From contig NZ_AP018437.1 of assembly GCF_003966975.1 (NCBI RefSeq), positions 1,674,001 to 1,738,000 of the forward strand: a stretch of DNA of 64,000 nt. The letters run 5' to 3'. Shown piece by piece: positions 25,033-33,134 of the stretch (the first letter of the stretch is position 1; every line of letters starts with the position of its first letter). The position numbers and the translations under genes are program-made. The DNA is from Pelolinea submarina. GTDB lineage: Bacteria; Chloroflexota; Anaerolineae; Anaerolineales; Anaerolineaceae. Below the pieces are notes generated by a model, which saw only the letters and a list, made by a program, of their open reading frames with translations, was not told the DNA's origin and did no database searches.

Positions 25033-25896
25033 TTATGATCCTTTAAGAATTTCAATTGATGCGTCCTGGATTTCTTCGGGCGTTGGAATTCCCGCCAACC
25101 CCATCCGGGTGACTGACTGTGATGCTAATTTTACTGCTTGCTCGGCGGCTGTCCAAGGGTCTTGGGTGGCATGCAGCCTGGCAAGAAACACCGCGGCGAA
25201 GATATCGCCTGCGCCGGTTTGGTCAACTACGTTCACTCTGGGGGCGGAAACATGGCGGATATCTCCATTCCAATAAACCCGCGCGCCATCAAAACCTTCT
25301 GTCACAACAAGCACGCGCGTTTTTTGCGCATATTCGCTGATAAGATCCTCATCCCCCTGAACATCCTCAACACTGATGACTACCGCATCAGCCCGTTCCA
25401 GCAATGCGTCCGGGGTTTGCCAGCGGCGGTATTGGACGTGGCCGTCGTTTCCCCAAATGCGCATCCAGCCCTGCGGGGTGAGGCCAATGAAAGAAGCCGC
25501 GGGCAGATTATTGATAATGATCGGATTGACTTCATTAGCAACCGGGCCCAGATGGATTATTGCGGCGTTGATGAACTCTTCAGGAATATCTTCGGCGCCG
25601 ATGACCGCGGCACAATGATGAACTACCTGCTGGCGGCCGTGATCTGTTTCGATGTTCTCGAAGGTAGTCGCGTGTTGGCTGTACTTCCGATAAGTCTTGA
25701 TGGGTGCGATTTCAGGCAGGCTTAACCATTTCGGGCAGGAAGTCACTAACCCGGTGCGCAGACCCAGTGCGTGGGCTGTCATGGTGGAATAAGATGCGGT
25801 TCCACCCAGCATTACACCCCCTTTCACCAGATCCTGGGTGATGTGGCCGATAACAAGATAATCCAAGGGTTGTATGTCGCTGATCTGCATGCGCAA
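25033..25896 (-). CDS. PfkB-family carbohydrate kinase
   Basis: A 287-residue ribokinase-like sugar or nucleoside kinase. The N-terminal part begins DYLVIGHITQDLV and GGTASYSTMTAHALG, and the C-terminal PfkB signature DQTGAGDIFAAVFLARL contains the catalytic Asp and anion hole. The substrate is not identifiable. The start TTG at 25896 is six bases after AAGGA; an ATG two codons further is also possible. A TATAAT lies some 35 bases upstream. It heads a run with parA, parB and an amidohydrolase. Confidence 0.87.
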   Translation of the reverse strand: MRMQISDIQPLDYLVIGHITQDLVKGGVMLGGTASYSTMTAHALGLRTGLVTSCPKWLSLPEIAPIKTYRKYSQHATTFENIETDHGRQQVVHHCAAVIGAEDIPEEFINAAIIHLGPVANEVNPIIINNLPAASFIGLTPQGWMRIWGNDGHVQYRRWQTPDALLERADAVVISVEDVQGDEDLISEYAQKTRVLVVTEGFDGARVYWNGDIRHVSAPRVNVVDQTGAGDIFAAVFLARLHATQDPWTAAEQAVKLASQSVTRMGLAGIPTPEEIQDASIEILKGS

Positions 25897-25955
25897 TGAT
25901 TTTCCTTAAAAAATAGTTGATAACTGAAAAATTATAGCATTAAGTATAAAAATCT

Positions 25956-27101
25956 TTATTCGCGGGACTGCTTACGGGAGATGAAGGAGACAAAGAGGCT
26001 TAAAACGCAAAAAATCACTGCCGCAAACAGGAATTCGGTCTGGATAGCTTCCCTTCCGGTAAAATTTCCCAACATGGTAAAGAAAAGCGGTGACATAAAA
26101 ATACCTAGACTAAAGGAGGCGCTATACATGGAAAGTGCGGTAGTCGTTTGCTGACCTGAAGTAACCTGGGTAATGGTCAACGATAAGAAGGGGAATATGA
26201 CGCCCAAACCAACACCTACCAGGATTTCACTTAGAATCAATGCTGTCAGGCTGGGCGGAAAGATCAACATGACAAAACCAAAAGAACTAAAAATCATTCC
26301 GATTAATAATAACTGTTGCTTGAAGCGATTATACAAGCCGGAAAAGATCAACCCCATCAATGTAGAAACCAGCGTAGAAATTGAAACCAGGAATCCGGCG
26401 GTGGATGAAGTGCCAATGGCTTCTTCTTGAACAAAAACACTTAAGTTGGTTGGCAGGGTATAGAAAATCAGCATGACCACGAAGTTCGTCAATATAACCA
26501 ACCAAACCATGCGCGGTTGAGAATACTGGTGTTTTTCCGCGTTGTCATTGAAATTTAGCGGGGTAACCGGTATGAAGAAAGTGGTTGTTAACAATACGAA
26601 AAATCCGATTCCATAGACCCAGAAAGCGTATTGCCAGCTGAATTCCGCCAACCATCCGGCCAGAAGCGGGATAAAGATCCCGGCGAGGTTTGAAGAAGCA
26701 TTGGAGAAACCGATCATTTGAGTGCGTTCTTCACCTTTATAGAAGTAAGCAATAAGGTCGGTAACCAATGGGGAGATCATGCCGGTGCCCACCCCCAACA
26801 ATGCGCGACCGGCCAACAGCCAACCGAACGTGGGTGCAAAACTACAACCGATTCCGCTGAGCGTATACAATGTCAGGGCGAAAATCAGGAGGTATTTCTT
26901 GGGAATGTGATAACTTAATCGAGCTACGACCAGACTAAAAATAATATTGGTCAGGGCAGGCAGCGAAAGCGTTAATTTGATAATCTCCGGGCTGGTATTC
27001 GGAAAGGCAGCATTGAGTTCGCTGATTATCGGTATTATGGCCGAGTTCATTAATATGGTCAATAATGCCAGGCACAGTATTGCAAACTTTAAATATCTCA
27101 A
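25956..27101 (-). CDS. Major facilitator superfamily transporter
   Basis: A 381-residue, twelve-segment MFS transporter of the drug/metabolite efflux type. GRALLGVGTGMISPLVTDLI matches motif C-like and the loop YFYKGEERTQMIGFSNA matches the MFS A/B loops. The substrate is unknown. The start is TTG, with GAGG seven bases before it; no ATG is available upstream. It stands alone between the PfkB gene and radC. The 5' side is divergent with radC across about 114 bases. Confidence 0.85.
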   Translation of the reverse strand: MRYLKFAILCLALLTILMNSAIIPIISELNAAFPNTSPEIIKLTLSLPALTNIIFSLVVARLSYHIPKKYLLIFALTLYTLSGIGCSFAPTFGWLLAGRALLGVGTGMISPLVTDLIAYFYKGEERTQMIGFSNASSNLAGIFIPLLAGWLAEFSWQYAFWVYGIGFFVLLTTTFFIPVTPLNFNDNAEKHQYSQPRMVWLVILTNFVVMLIFYTLPTNLSVFVQEEAIGTSSTAGFLVSISTLVSTLMGLIFSGLYNRFKQQLLLIGMIFSSFGFVMLIFPPSLTALILSEILVGVGLGVIFPFLSLTITQVTSGQQTTTALSMYSASFSLGIFMSPLFFTMLGNFTGREAIQTEFLFAAVIFCVLSLFVSFISRKQSRE

Positions 27102-27215
27102 AAAATAACCTCAATGGTGGGCTGAAAACTAAGTATAGCATGAAGCCAAGCGCGAAGAAATGTTATGATTAACCTACCGTTTGGATGCATGCATAGATGA
27201 AAGGGGAATGCCACC

Positions 27216-27944
27216 ATGGAAGAAAACAACAAGACTATTGGCATACGGGATTACCCGGTAAACGATCGCCCGCGGGAAAGGTTGGAAATGCTGGGGGAAT
27301 CAGCGCTGACCAACGCGGAACTCCTGGCTATTTTGCTGCGAGTGGGGGTTGAGGGCACCAATGTAGTGGATCTGGCCCGTGAATTGTTAGTTCAATTTGG
27401 CGGCTTGCGAGGGCTGCACGCGGCTAATTTTCAAGATCTGTGCGCTGTGAAAGGGATGGGCAAGGCTAAGGCTGCCCAGATAAAAGCCGCTATCGAAATC
27501 GGTTATCGCTTGAACCGAGAGGAGGACTCTCCAGCCATTTTCCTGAGCAAACCGGCAGATGTCCACCAGTTAGTGGCGCATCGATTGGCAGACCAATTAC
27601 AGGAAGAGTTGTGGGTACTGGTGCTGAACACACGTAACCGTCTGATTTGGGAACAGCGTCTGTATATCGGGACACTGAATCATTCTTCCGTAAGGCTGGC
27701 GGAAGTCTTTGAAATACCGCTGCGCCAACGCGCGTCCGCAATTATCCTGGTTCATAATCATCCTTCGGGTGATCCGCAGCCGAGCGACGAGGATATCTTT
27801 TTTACCGAGGAACTGGTCAAAGCCGGCCGATTATTGGATATTGGTGTATTGGATCACATTGTCATTGCCAGGGACGGCTATTGTTCGATCCGGCAAATGG
27901 GGCGGGTGGTTTTTAATTCCCCTCAGCCGCGTACGTGGCATTAA
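27216..27944 (+). CDS. radC: RadC family JAMM protein
   Basis: A 242-residue RadC/YeeS protein with an N-terminal helix-hairpin-helix part (LRGLHAANFQDLCAVKGMGKAKAAQI) and a C-terminal JAMM metalloprotease-like fold. The zinc motif HNHPSGDPQPSDED is intact. Despite its name, a role in DNA repair is not established; the biochemical function of the family is uncertain. AGGGGAA lies nine bases before the ATG. It starts with the typical IRDYPVNDRPRERLEMLGESALTNAELL. The length is normal. Confidence 0.93.
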   Translation: MEENNKTIGIRDYPVNDRPRERLEMLGESALTNAELLAILLRVGVEGTNVVDLARELLVQFGGLRGLHAANFQDLCAVKGMGKAKAAQIKAAIEIGYRLNREEDSPAIFLSKPADVHQLVAHRLADQLQEELWVLVLNTRNRLIWEQRLYIGTLNHSSVRLAEVFEIPLRQRASAIILVHNHPSGDPQPSDEDIFFTEELVKAGRLLDIGVLDHIVIARDGYCSIRQMGRVVFNSPQPRTWH

Positions 27945-27951
27945 GCATTCC

Positions 27952-27980
27952 TTAACTTTTTATTTATAATTTGCTAAAAT
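27952..27980 (+). promoter_or_regulatory. Promoter before the lysine-rich hypothetical gene
   Basis: TTAACT (27952-27957) and TAAAAT (27975-27980) are 17 bases apart, in a very AT-rich stretch between radC and the next gene. Confidence 0.5.
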
Positions 27981-28033
27981 TTCTTAAATATTATAAAGTA
28001 ATGTAATAAAGAGGCATTGGAAGAAGGCGAGGA

Positions 28034-28486
28034 ATGATGAACGACTGGAAGGATGACCTGGAGATCTATCTGAAAGAGCAGAAGAAAACCAAGCGCGAAT
28101 TAAAGCAAAAAAAAGAAGAAATGCAGCAATCCGTCAAGTTGTTCATGCAGGGAGAAGTCCTGACGGCTTTTGATGAATTGAAGAAGGAGTTCAAGAAACA
28201 TAAACGTGAAGTTGAAATAGACAATAAGAAGGATTGGGCGGCGATCCTGATCAAGAAAAACAAGCATAAAGAATTTGTCTATGAAATCAACATTAACATG
28301 GACGATGGAAAACTGCTGGCCAGCAAGAGCGTTTATCTGCCCAACGATAAAGGTAAATTGAAACTGGGCGTTGAAGGAAAAATTCGCGCAAATGCAAACT
28401 CCATGCAGATCGCGCGCATTACTAAAGATGATATCATCGCGGATTTCCTGGAAGCCTATAAAAGCGCCACGCGTATCAAAACATAG
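28034..28486 (+). CDS. Hypothetical protein, lysine-rich
   Basis: I do not recognise this 150-residue protein. The first 60 residues are a highly charged helix, probably coiled coil (KEQKKTKRELKQKKEEMQQ). Residues 60-150 look like a small alpha/beta domain with VEIDNKKDWAAILIKK, HKEFVYEININMDDGK and ITKDDIIADFLEAYK. It has no signal peptide or membrane segment. The basic character would suit nucleic acid or membrane-surface binding, but that is only inference. Two ATG codons are adjacent (28034 and 28037) behind GCGAGGAA. It has its own promoter and lies between radC and the non-coding stretch before glnA. Confidence 0.75.
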   Translation: MMNDWKDDLEIYLKEQKKTKRELKQKKEEMQQSVKLFMQGEVLTAFDELKKEFKKHKREVEIDNKKDWAAILIKKNKHKEFVYEININMDDGKLLASKSVYLPNDKGKLKLGVEGKIRANANSMQIARITKDDIIADFLEAYKSATRIKT

Positions 28487-28516
28487 GTGAATCTTTAATT
28501 TCTGTTAATATTACCC

Positions 28517-28546
28517 TTGACATACTACGCTTTGCAGTGGTAAAAA
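28517..28546 (+). promoter_or_regulatory. Promoter for the structured RNA upstream of glnA
   Basis: A perfect -35 TTGACA (28517-28522) is followed after 18 bases by TAAAAA/TAAAAT-like sequence (28541-28548). Transcription would begin around 28553, 350 bases before the glnA start. Confidence 0.6.
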
Positions 28547-28552
28547 TACGCC

Positions 28553-28815
28553 CATGTTTAACAATTGAATAGCTTGAAGAAAAGCGGCTGAGTCTCCATC
28601 AGGAGATTACGAGGAGGAGGTTCCTTCCCGCGAGGGAAGTGCTAATCCCATAACTGGGAAAAAGTCGGGTTGATCAGCGGATGCCTCTGAAGTCCTACCA
28701 CGGGCTTCATTCTTCCTTCCGGAAAAGCACGGATGAAAAGCACGCAGTGATGTGTGCCACAATATCCATGCAGTGGTCAGAATTTTTTATTGAGGTTAAA
28801 AAAAACTCTGTTTAT
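28553..28815 (+). ncRNA. Structured RNA candidate (leader or small RNA) upstream of glnA
   Basis: The 418-base gap between genes carries several well-formed hairpins in a row. GCTGA (28587-28591) pairs with TCAGC (28674-28678) and encloses three hairpins: GTCTCC/GGAGAT (28592-28607), CTTCCC-GCGA-GGGAAG with a GNRA loop (28624-28639) and TCCCA-TAAC-TGGGA (28646-28659). A further 8-bp hairpin TGAAGTCC/GGGCTTCA (28688-28709) follows, then an imperfect CAGAATTTTTT/AAAAAACTCTG (28778-28810). No open frame with a ribosome site is evident. I could not match it to 6S, RNase P, tmRNA, SRP or a riboswitch class. Boundaries are approximate. Confidence 0.5.
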
Positions 28816-28854
28816 ATTGGAAGGGCAGTCAAGTAACATATTATTTGTTAACAC

Positions 28855-28874
28855 AGGCATGCCCGGGCATGCCT
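28855..28874. repeat. Perfect 20-bp palindrome in the glnA leader
   Basis: AGGCATGCCCGGGCATGCCT is its own reverse complement and is followed by TTGTTATATTT. It ends 30 bases before the glnA ATG. As RNA it folds into an 8-bp stem with a CCGG loop, so it may be a terminator or attenuator; as DNA it could be an operator. Confidence 0.7.
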
Positions 28875-28904
28875 TGTTATATTTAAAAAGCCATTGGAGG
28901 AAAC

Positions 28905-30236
28905 ATGGATAAAAAAGAGATTTTAGAACGAGTAAAAAAGGATAACGTAAAGTTTATCAGCTTCCAGTTCTCAGACGTAACTGGAAAAGTAAAGAGTGTG
29001 GATGCACCAGTCGAGCAGCTCGAAGGAGCACTAGATGGAGGAATCTGGTTCGATGGTTCATCGGTTCAGGGATTTGCCCGAATCCAGGAAAGTGACATGC
29101 ACTTGTATGTGGACCCGGACACATATGCTGTGCTGCCATGGACGCCGGATCACATGAAGCGCGCGCGCTTCTTCTGCGATATTTACACCCCTGATGATGA
29201 GCCATTCCCCGGCGACCCGCGTGGTTTGTTGAAGCGTATGCTGGCCGATCTGAAAGAACGCGACATGATCTTCAACTGCGGCCCCGAACCGGAATTTTTC
29301 CTGTTCAGACGCAACGGCAGCATCACCCCGGTTCCCCATGATGTGGGAGGATACTTCGACTTTTCATCTGATGATGAAGCTGCCCAGGTGCGCACGGAAT
29401 TGATGTACGCGCTGAATTCTATGGGCCTGGAAATCGAAGTTGGCCATCATGAAGTAGCTCTTGGACAGCATGAGATCGACTTCCGCTTCGCCGACGCGCT
29501 GCGCACGGCTGACAACGTTATGACGTTGAAATATACGGTCAAGGCGATTGCTGCCCAGCATGATCTGATCGCGTCCTTCATGCCCAAACCGATCTTCGGC
29601 ATCAACGGCTCGGGGATGCACGTACACCAGTCCATTTTTGACACCAAAGGCACCAACCTGTTCTTTGATGAGAAAGATGAATTCCATCTGTCAGAGTTGG
29701 CCCACAATCTCATCGGCGGCGAACTGAAGCATGCCCGCGCGTTGGCCGCGTTGGTTGCCCCCACGGTCAACTCCTACAAGCGTCTGGTACCCGGTTATGA
29801 GGCACCTGTTTATGTGGGTTGGGCGCAGATCAACCGCTCCGCACTCATCCGCATCCCACGCTACAACAAGGGTCAGAACAAAGCCATGCGCGCTGAATTG
29901 CGCTTCCCGGATCCTTCTTGCAACCCATACATCGCTTTCGCCGGTATGATCGCCGCGGCCTTCGACGGCATCGACAACAAGATTGCCGCTCCCAAGCCGC
30001 TTAACAACATCAATATTTACCACCTCAGCGAAGACGAACGCAAAGCCAAAGACATCAAAGAATTACCCTCCTCCCTGTTGGAAGCGTTGGAAGCACTGGA
30101 TAACGACACCGTGCTGAAGAATGCTCTGGGCGAGGAAATCTACACTGCCTTCCGCCGTGCAAAACTGGAGGAATGGGATGATTTCCGCATCCACGTGACC
30201 GACTGGGAAGTGGAAAAATTCCTGGAAAGTGCATAA
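28905..30236 (+). CDS. glnA: Glutamine synthetase, type I
   Basis: GlnA makes glutamine from glutamate, ammonia and ATP. The 443-residue protein has the GS-I signatures WFDGSSVQGFARIQESDM, PGPEPEF-like NCGPEPEFFLF, FMPKPIFGINGSGMHVHQS and the ATP-binding RLVPGYEAPVYVGWAQINRSALIRIP. The length and the lack of an adenylylation-type insert fit the alpha subtype, which is controlled by feedback rather than by covalent adenylylation. GGAGG lies four bases before the ATG. It is a single-gene unit with a long, structured leader and a strong terminator, so control by RNA structure or a palindrome-binding regulator is plausible. Confidence 0.97.
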   Translation: MDKKEILERVKKDNVKFISFQFSDVTGKVKSVDAPVEQLEGALDGGIWFDGSSVQGFARIQESDMHLYVDPDTYAVLPWTPDHMKRARFFCDIYTPDDEPFPGDPRGLLKRMLADLKERDMIFNCGPEPEFFLFRRNGSITPVPHDVGGYFDFSSDDEAAQVRTELMYALNSMGLEIEVGHHEVALGQHEIDFRFADALRTADNVMTLKYTVKAIAAQHDLIASFMPKPIFGINGSGMHVHQSIFDTKGTNLFFDEKDEFHLSELAHNLIGGELKHARALAALVAPTVNSYKRLVPGYEAPVYVGWAQINRSALIRIPRYNKGQNKAMRAELRFPDPSCNPYIAFAGMIAAAFDGIDNKIAAPKPLNNINIYHLSEDERKAKDIKELPSSLLEALEALDNDTVLKNALGEEIYTAFRRAKLEEWDDFRIHVTDWEVEKFLESA

Positions 30237-30261
30237 TCTCAAGTTATTCATCCAAGTAACG

Positions 30262-30295
30262 AAAAACTCCGGATTAAATTTCCGGAGTTTTTTTT
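30262..30295 (+). terminator. Intrinsic terminator after glnA
   Basis: AAAAACTCCGGA pairs with TCCGGAGTTTTT (12 bp) around a seven-base loop, then T-run. Confidence 0.92.
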
Positions 30296-30300
30296 GTCCC

Positions 30301-30334
30301 AAACCGCGTACTGAGCTTGTCGAAGTGGCGGTTT
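30301..30334. repeat. REP-like palindromic element
   Basis: AAACCGC and GCGGTTT (7 bp) flank a core ACTGAGCTTGTCGAAGT. That core is a known dispersed intergenic motif seen across many environmental bacterial genomes. It lies directly behind the glnA terminator and before the end of the convergent ttuA-like gene. It is the only copy I found in the window. Confidence 0.6.
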
Positions 30335-30374
30335 CGGATGGGTTTTGGAAAAGGTTGCCCGAACAGAAGGAAAT

Positions 30375-31295
30375 TTACTTCTCGAATAATCTGCAGAATG
30401 CGCAGGTATTACCGGTGATGGTGGGTTGGCCGCAAATCGGGCAGCGCTGCTGATCCAATTCCGCCGGGCTCTCCTGGCGTTGGGGAAAGGCGCCTTCATC
30501 CAGCGCGGTCAGGTAGTTGAGATAAAAACGCAGTTTGGTGCCGGGCATGTGCTCTTCCCAGCGATTGAGGTCTTGTTTGAAAAATAACTGCTTGCTGCCG
30601 GTGGAATAGGGGCACTCCTCATGGATATAGGGAATACCGCGCAGCAGGGTGTAGGCAGCGCTTTCGCGCTCGTAGAAACGGCAGAAGGGTTTAGCCTTGC
30701 GTACGAACCCGCCGCCGGCCGGCAGCAGCGGCTGGCCGCGCCCCAGACGTTCCAATGACCAGTCCAGGCTGTTGGAAAGCAGCACGGCGGCTTCATCGTC
30801 CAGGTTATGGGCAGTGATGACCGCGTCGTAATTCCCATCGCGCGCGCTTTGATTGAAGATGTGGCGTTTGACCAGGCCGCAGATGGAGCAGGTCTTATCC
30901 TGCCCGCGGCGGGTGCGTTGGGCAATTTCGGGAATGCTTTCCCCGTATTGCTCGTGCACATTTAAATTGATCAGCTTTAAATTGCGCTCATCGGCAAATT
31001 GCTGCGCGAAACGCTGGGATTGGTTGGAATAATCCAGGGAGCCGTCGATACCCAGGTTGATATACAATCCGTCCACGTTGTAACCCAGGCGCCAGAGCAC
31101 GTCCCAAAGCGCCAACGAATCCTTGCCGCCGGAGACGGCCAGCAGCAGCCGCTCATAGCGGGTGAACATTTCATATTTCTTGATGAAGCGTTCTGTTTGC
31201 TCAGGCAGCCACTCCAGGTAATGCTCGTCGCACAACGCCAGGCGGTGCTGGCGCATGTTGATGACGGCTTTTTGCCCGCATTTGCGGCAGCGCAT
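30375..31295 (-). CDS. ttuA: tRNA 2-thiolation enzyme, TtuA/Ncs6/TtcA family
   Basis: A 306-residue adenylating sulfurtransferase. The N-terminal zinc site uses C3, C6, C22 and H25. The PP-loop SGGKDS (55-60) binds ATP. Cys pairs including CSIC (136-139) and the later C in HEECPYS are the likely iron-sulfur ligands, and the C-terminal CPICG plus CAFC form a second zinc site. This is the full TtuA/Ncs6 layout. The enzyme adenylates a tRNA uridine and replaces the 2-oxygen with sulfur (U54 in thermophiles or U34 in wobble). The partner sulfur carrier gene lies four bases upstream, which strengthens the assignment. Confidence 0.92.
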   Translation of the reverse strand: MRCRKCGQKAVINMRQHRLALCDEHYLEWLPEQTERFIKKYEMFTRYERLLLAVSGGKDSLALWDVLWRLGYNVDGLYINLGIDGSLDYSNQSQRFAQQFADERNLKLINLNVHEQYGESIPEIAQRTRRGQDKTCSICGLVKRHIFNQSARDGNYDAVITAHNLDDEAAVLLSNSLDWSLERLGRGQPLLPAGGGFVRKAKPFCRFYERESAAYTLLRGIPYIHEECPYSTGSKQLFFKQDLNRWEEHMPGTKLRFYLNYLTALDEGAFPQRQESPAELDQQRCPICGQPTITGNTCAFCRLFEK

Positions 31296-31299
31296 TCCT

Positions 31300-31503
31300 T
31301 TAGCCCCCCGAAATGACGGCCACCAGTTCGATGCGGTCGCCTTTTCTCAGCATTTCGTCTTCGGTGATCAACTGCCCATCGCGCAAGGCCAGGTGGGCAT
31401 TAGCGGGCAAATCCAGGATGCGTAATGCTTTATGCAGTGGAATGCCCGCGTGCATTGGGAAGCTTTTATCTTTCAGGATAATAGTCACAGATTCTTCTGA
31501 CAT
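31300..31503 (-). CDS. ttuB: Ubiquitin-like sulfur carrier, TtuB/ThiS/MoaD type
   Basis: A 67-residue beta-grasp protein ending in ISGG. The C-terminal GG is activated as a thiocarboxylate to donate sulfur. The body LKDKSFPMHAGIPLHKALRILDL followed by the ALRDGQLI and KGDRIELV segments matches the ThiS/MoaD/TtuB fold. The four-base gap to the TtuA-like gene suggests it feeds tRNA thiolation rather than thiamine or molybdopterin synthesis. Some carriers of this type are also attached to proteins, as in Thermus; whether that happens here is unknown. The activating E1-like enzyme is not in the window. Confidence 0.88.
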   Translation of the reverse strand: MSEESVTIILKDKSFPMHAGIPLHKALRILDLPANAHLALRDGQLITEDEMLRKGDRIELVAVISGG

Positions 31504-31545
31504 GGCGGAGTAATTTTATCCTGATTTACCGCCATTGGCGTGGTG

Positions 31546-32571
31546 CTATGAAATGGCTGCAATCAAGCCCGACCAGGCGGATTGCTCCGCTGCGGCTACA
31601 TCGTTGAACAGGGCTGTGATTTGCGCCGAACGGTCGCGCAGATCGGAAGCGTTGTGGACTTGCTCAAGCTGATCAGCGATCGCTTCCCACAAATTGCCGG
31701 CGGTCTGCAAATCATCCGCCGCGGTTATCAGCGCTGATTTGCCCAGGCGCTGAGCACACTCGCGCAGGAAATCCGCGTACATCCAGCGGAACAAGCCGCC
31801 GCCGGTGCCGGCATCCGCGCGGACATACAACGCCAGATTAAGGCTGCCCTCCGAAATGGATTTGTTATCCATGATTTCCGGCCAGGCCAGGATACGCCGG
31901 CAGGCAGTGTGAATGCCTTGGATACCCATACTGCGGATGGGCGGGTTGAGCATATCCTCAGCGCATTTCCGCATCGCCTGGATCAGCGTTTCATCGGTGG
32001 GTTGGTGGAAGCCGCTGAAATCGTATTCCATCCAGGCATTTTGAGGCAGAAAGGGTTTGAAGGTTGAGCCGCGAGCGGCGTTGAGTTGGGTCAGTTGGAC
32101 GGGATAAGGCTGGGCGTCGCGGTCCGCCAGGGTAACTTCGCCGCTTTGCGGGTCGTAGCCGGCCGCGGTTACCAGGTGATAACCGAAATGGTATTTCTCA
32201 AAGAAGGGGAAGTAGGGCAGCAGCCCCATGTCCACCTGGAGCGCGAGCGGTTCGTCTGCGTTGAGATGATCGAGCAGGGCTTTCTCCGCTTTTCTGCTGC
32301 CGGCAGTGATATTGCGAACCGCACGCACCCCGCAGCGCTCGGCTGCCAGCACTTCCAGACAATCCTGCGGGTCTTTGCGCGCGGTATTGGCGCGCCCGCC
32401 CATAAAGGGCAAATCGCCTTTGGGCTGCCAGTAGATGAATCCAATACCGTCGCCCAGACCGAATAACATCTCTTCGCTGATGAGGCAGCGGTGGAAGCGG
32501 AATACATGCAGAATGGATCCGGTGACGCAGTGTTTGGTTTCTAAAAATTCAAATCCGGGAATGATCTTCAT
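31546..32571 (-). CDS. BtrH-like N-terminal plus DUF4872 protein
   Basis: A 341-residue protein of the butirosin biosynthesis protein H family. The N-terminal half has the papain-like hallmark HCVTGSILHVFRFH with the candidate nucleophile Cys, ISEEMLFGLGDGIGF, and LVTAAGYDPQSGEVTLADRD with the catalytic His/Asp context. The C-terminal half matches DUF4872 in style. BtrH itself is an acyltransferase that moves an acyl chain from carrier protein to an aminoglycoside; others may cleave amides. The ATG overlaps the PadR stop (ATGA), so it belongs to the GyrI-like/PadR operon. Its role could be modifying or breaking a toxic or signal compound, which is inference. Confidence 0.83.
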   Translation of the reverse strand: MKIIPGFEFLETKHCVTGSILHVFRFHRCLISEEMLFGLGDGIGFIYWQPKGDLPFMGGRANTARKDPQDCLEVLAAERCGVRAVRNITAGSRKAEKALLDHLNADEPLALQVDMGLLPYFPFFEKYHFGYHLVTAAGYDPQSGEVTLADRDAQPYPVQLTQLNAARGSTFKPFLPQNAWMEYDFSGFHQPTDETLIQAMRKCAEDMLNPPIRSMGIQGIHTACRRILAWPEIMDNKSISEGSLNLALYVRADAGTGGGLFRWMYADFLRECAQRLGKSALITAADDLQTAGNLWEAIADQLEQVHNASDLRDRSAQITALFNDVAAAEQSAWSGLIAAIS

Positions 32572-33134
32572 GATAGGTCCTTATTTCTGTTCTCCAGTTG
32601 CTGCAGGAAGCCGGCTGTCCAGTCCAGCTGGCAGTCTATCTGCGCCAGGCTTAAATCGAAGAGCTGCACAACCTCCCAGGGAATCTGGTTGTTATAACTG
32701 TCCAGTTTGGCTTGTACATGGGCGCGGCGCTCCAGCAATTGGGCGTGGTGCCGGCTTACAGCCGCGTACACTTCGGCCGCATCCAACGCGATGATATTTG
32801 CCAGGCCTATCATGAAATTGCTGTAAGCCTGGTGCGGATTGCTCAGCGCATCCAGAACAGCAGTTCTCCATGTCTCCAGCCCGGCAGGTGTAATCTGGTA
32901 AACATGGCGGGCAGGGCCCTTGCCAGTATCCTGAGCCAGATTGCTGGTCAGCCAGCCTTTGCCCTTCATCTTGTCGAGCAGGTAGTAGATGGACGAGAAG
33001 CCGATCTGTGTCCAGTCGCGCATGCCGCGTTCCTCGATGGTCTGTTCGATCTGGTAACCGTGCATTGGACTTTCGGCCAGCAAACTCAGCAGAGCCAGCT
33101 CCGCGTCTGTCAGAGCGGGTGTTTTTTCAGGCAT
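32568..33134 (-). CDS. PadR family transcriptional regulator
   Basis: A 188-residue regulator with an N-terminal winged helix (LTDAELALLSLLAESPMHGYQI to SSIYYLLDKMKGKGWLTS) and a C-terminal helical dimerisation region typical of PadR subfamily 2. PadR proteins are usually repressors released by phenolic or hydrophobic compounds. The gene overlaps the GyrI-like gene by eight bases and the BtrH-like gene by four, so all three are coupled. A perfect 20-bp palindrome at the operon promoter (33783-33802) is the obvious candidate operator for autorepression. Confidence 0.9.
   Translation of the reverse strand: MPEKTPALTDAELALLSLLAESPMHGYQIEQTIEERGMRDWTQIGFSSIYYLLDKMKGKGWLTSNLAQDTGKGPARHVYQITPAGLETWRTAVLDALSNPHQAYSNFMIGLANIIALDAAEVYAAVSRHHAQLLERRAHVQAKLDSYNNQIPWEVVQLFDLSLAQIDCQLDWTAGFLQQLENRNKDLS

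Noticed and set aside
28710-28731. SRP RNA-like CCGGAAGGAAG on the minus strand
   Set aside because: Only this short piece matches; the partner GGTCAGG segment and helix 8 pairing are missing.
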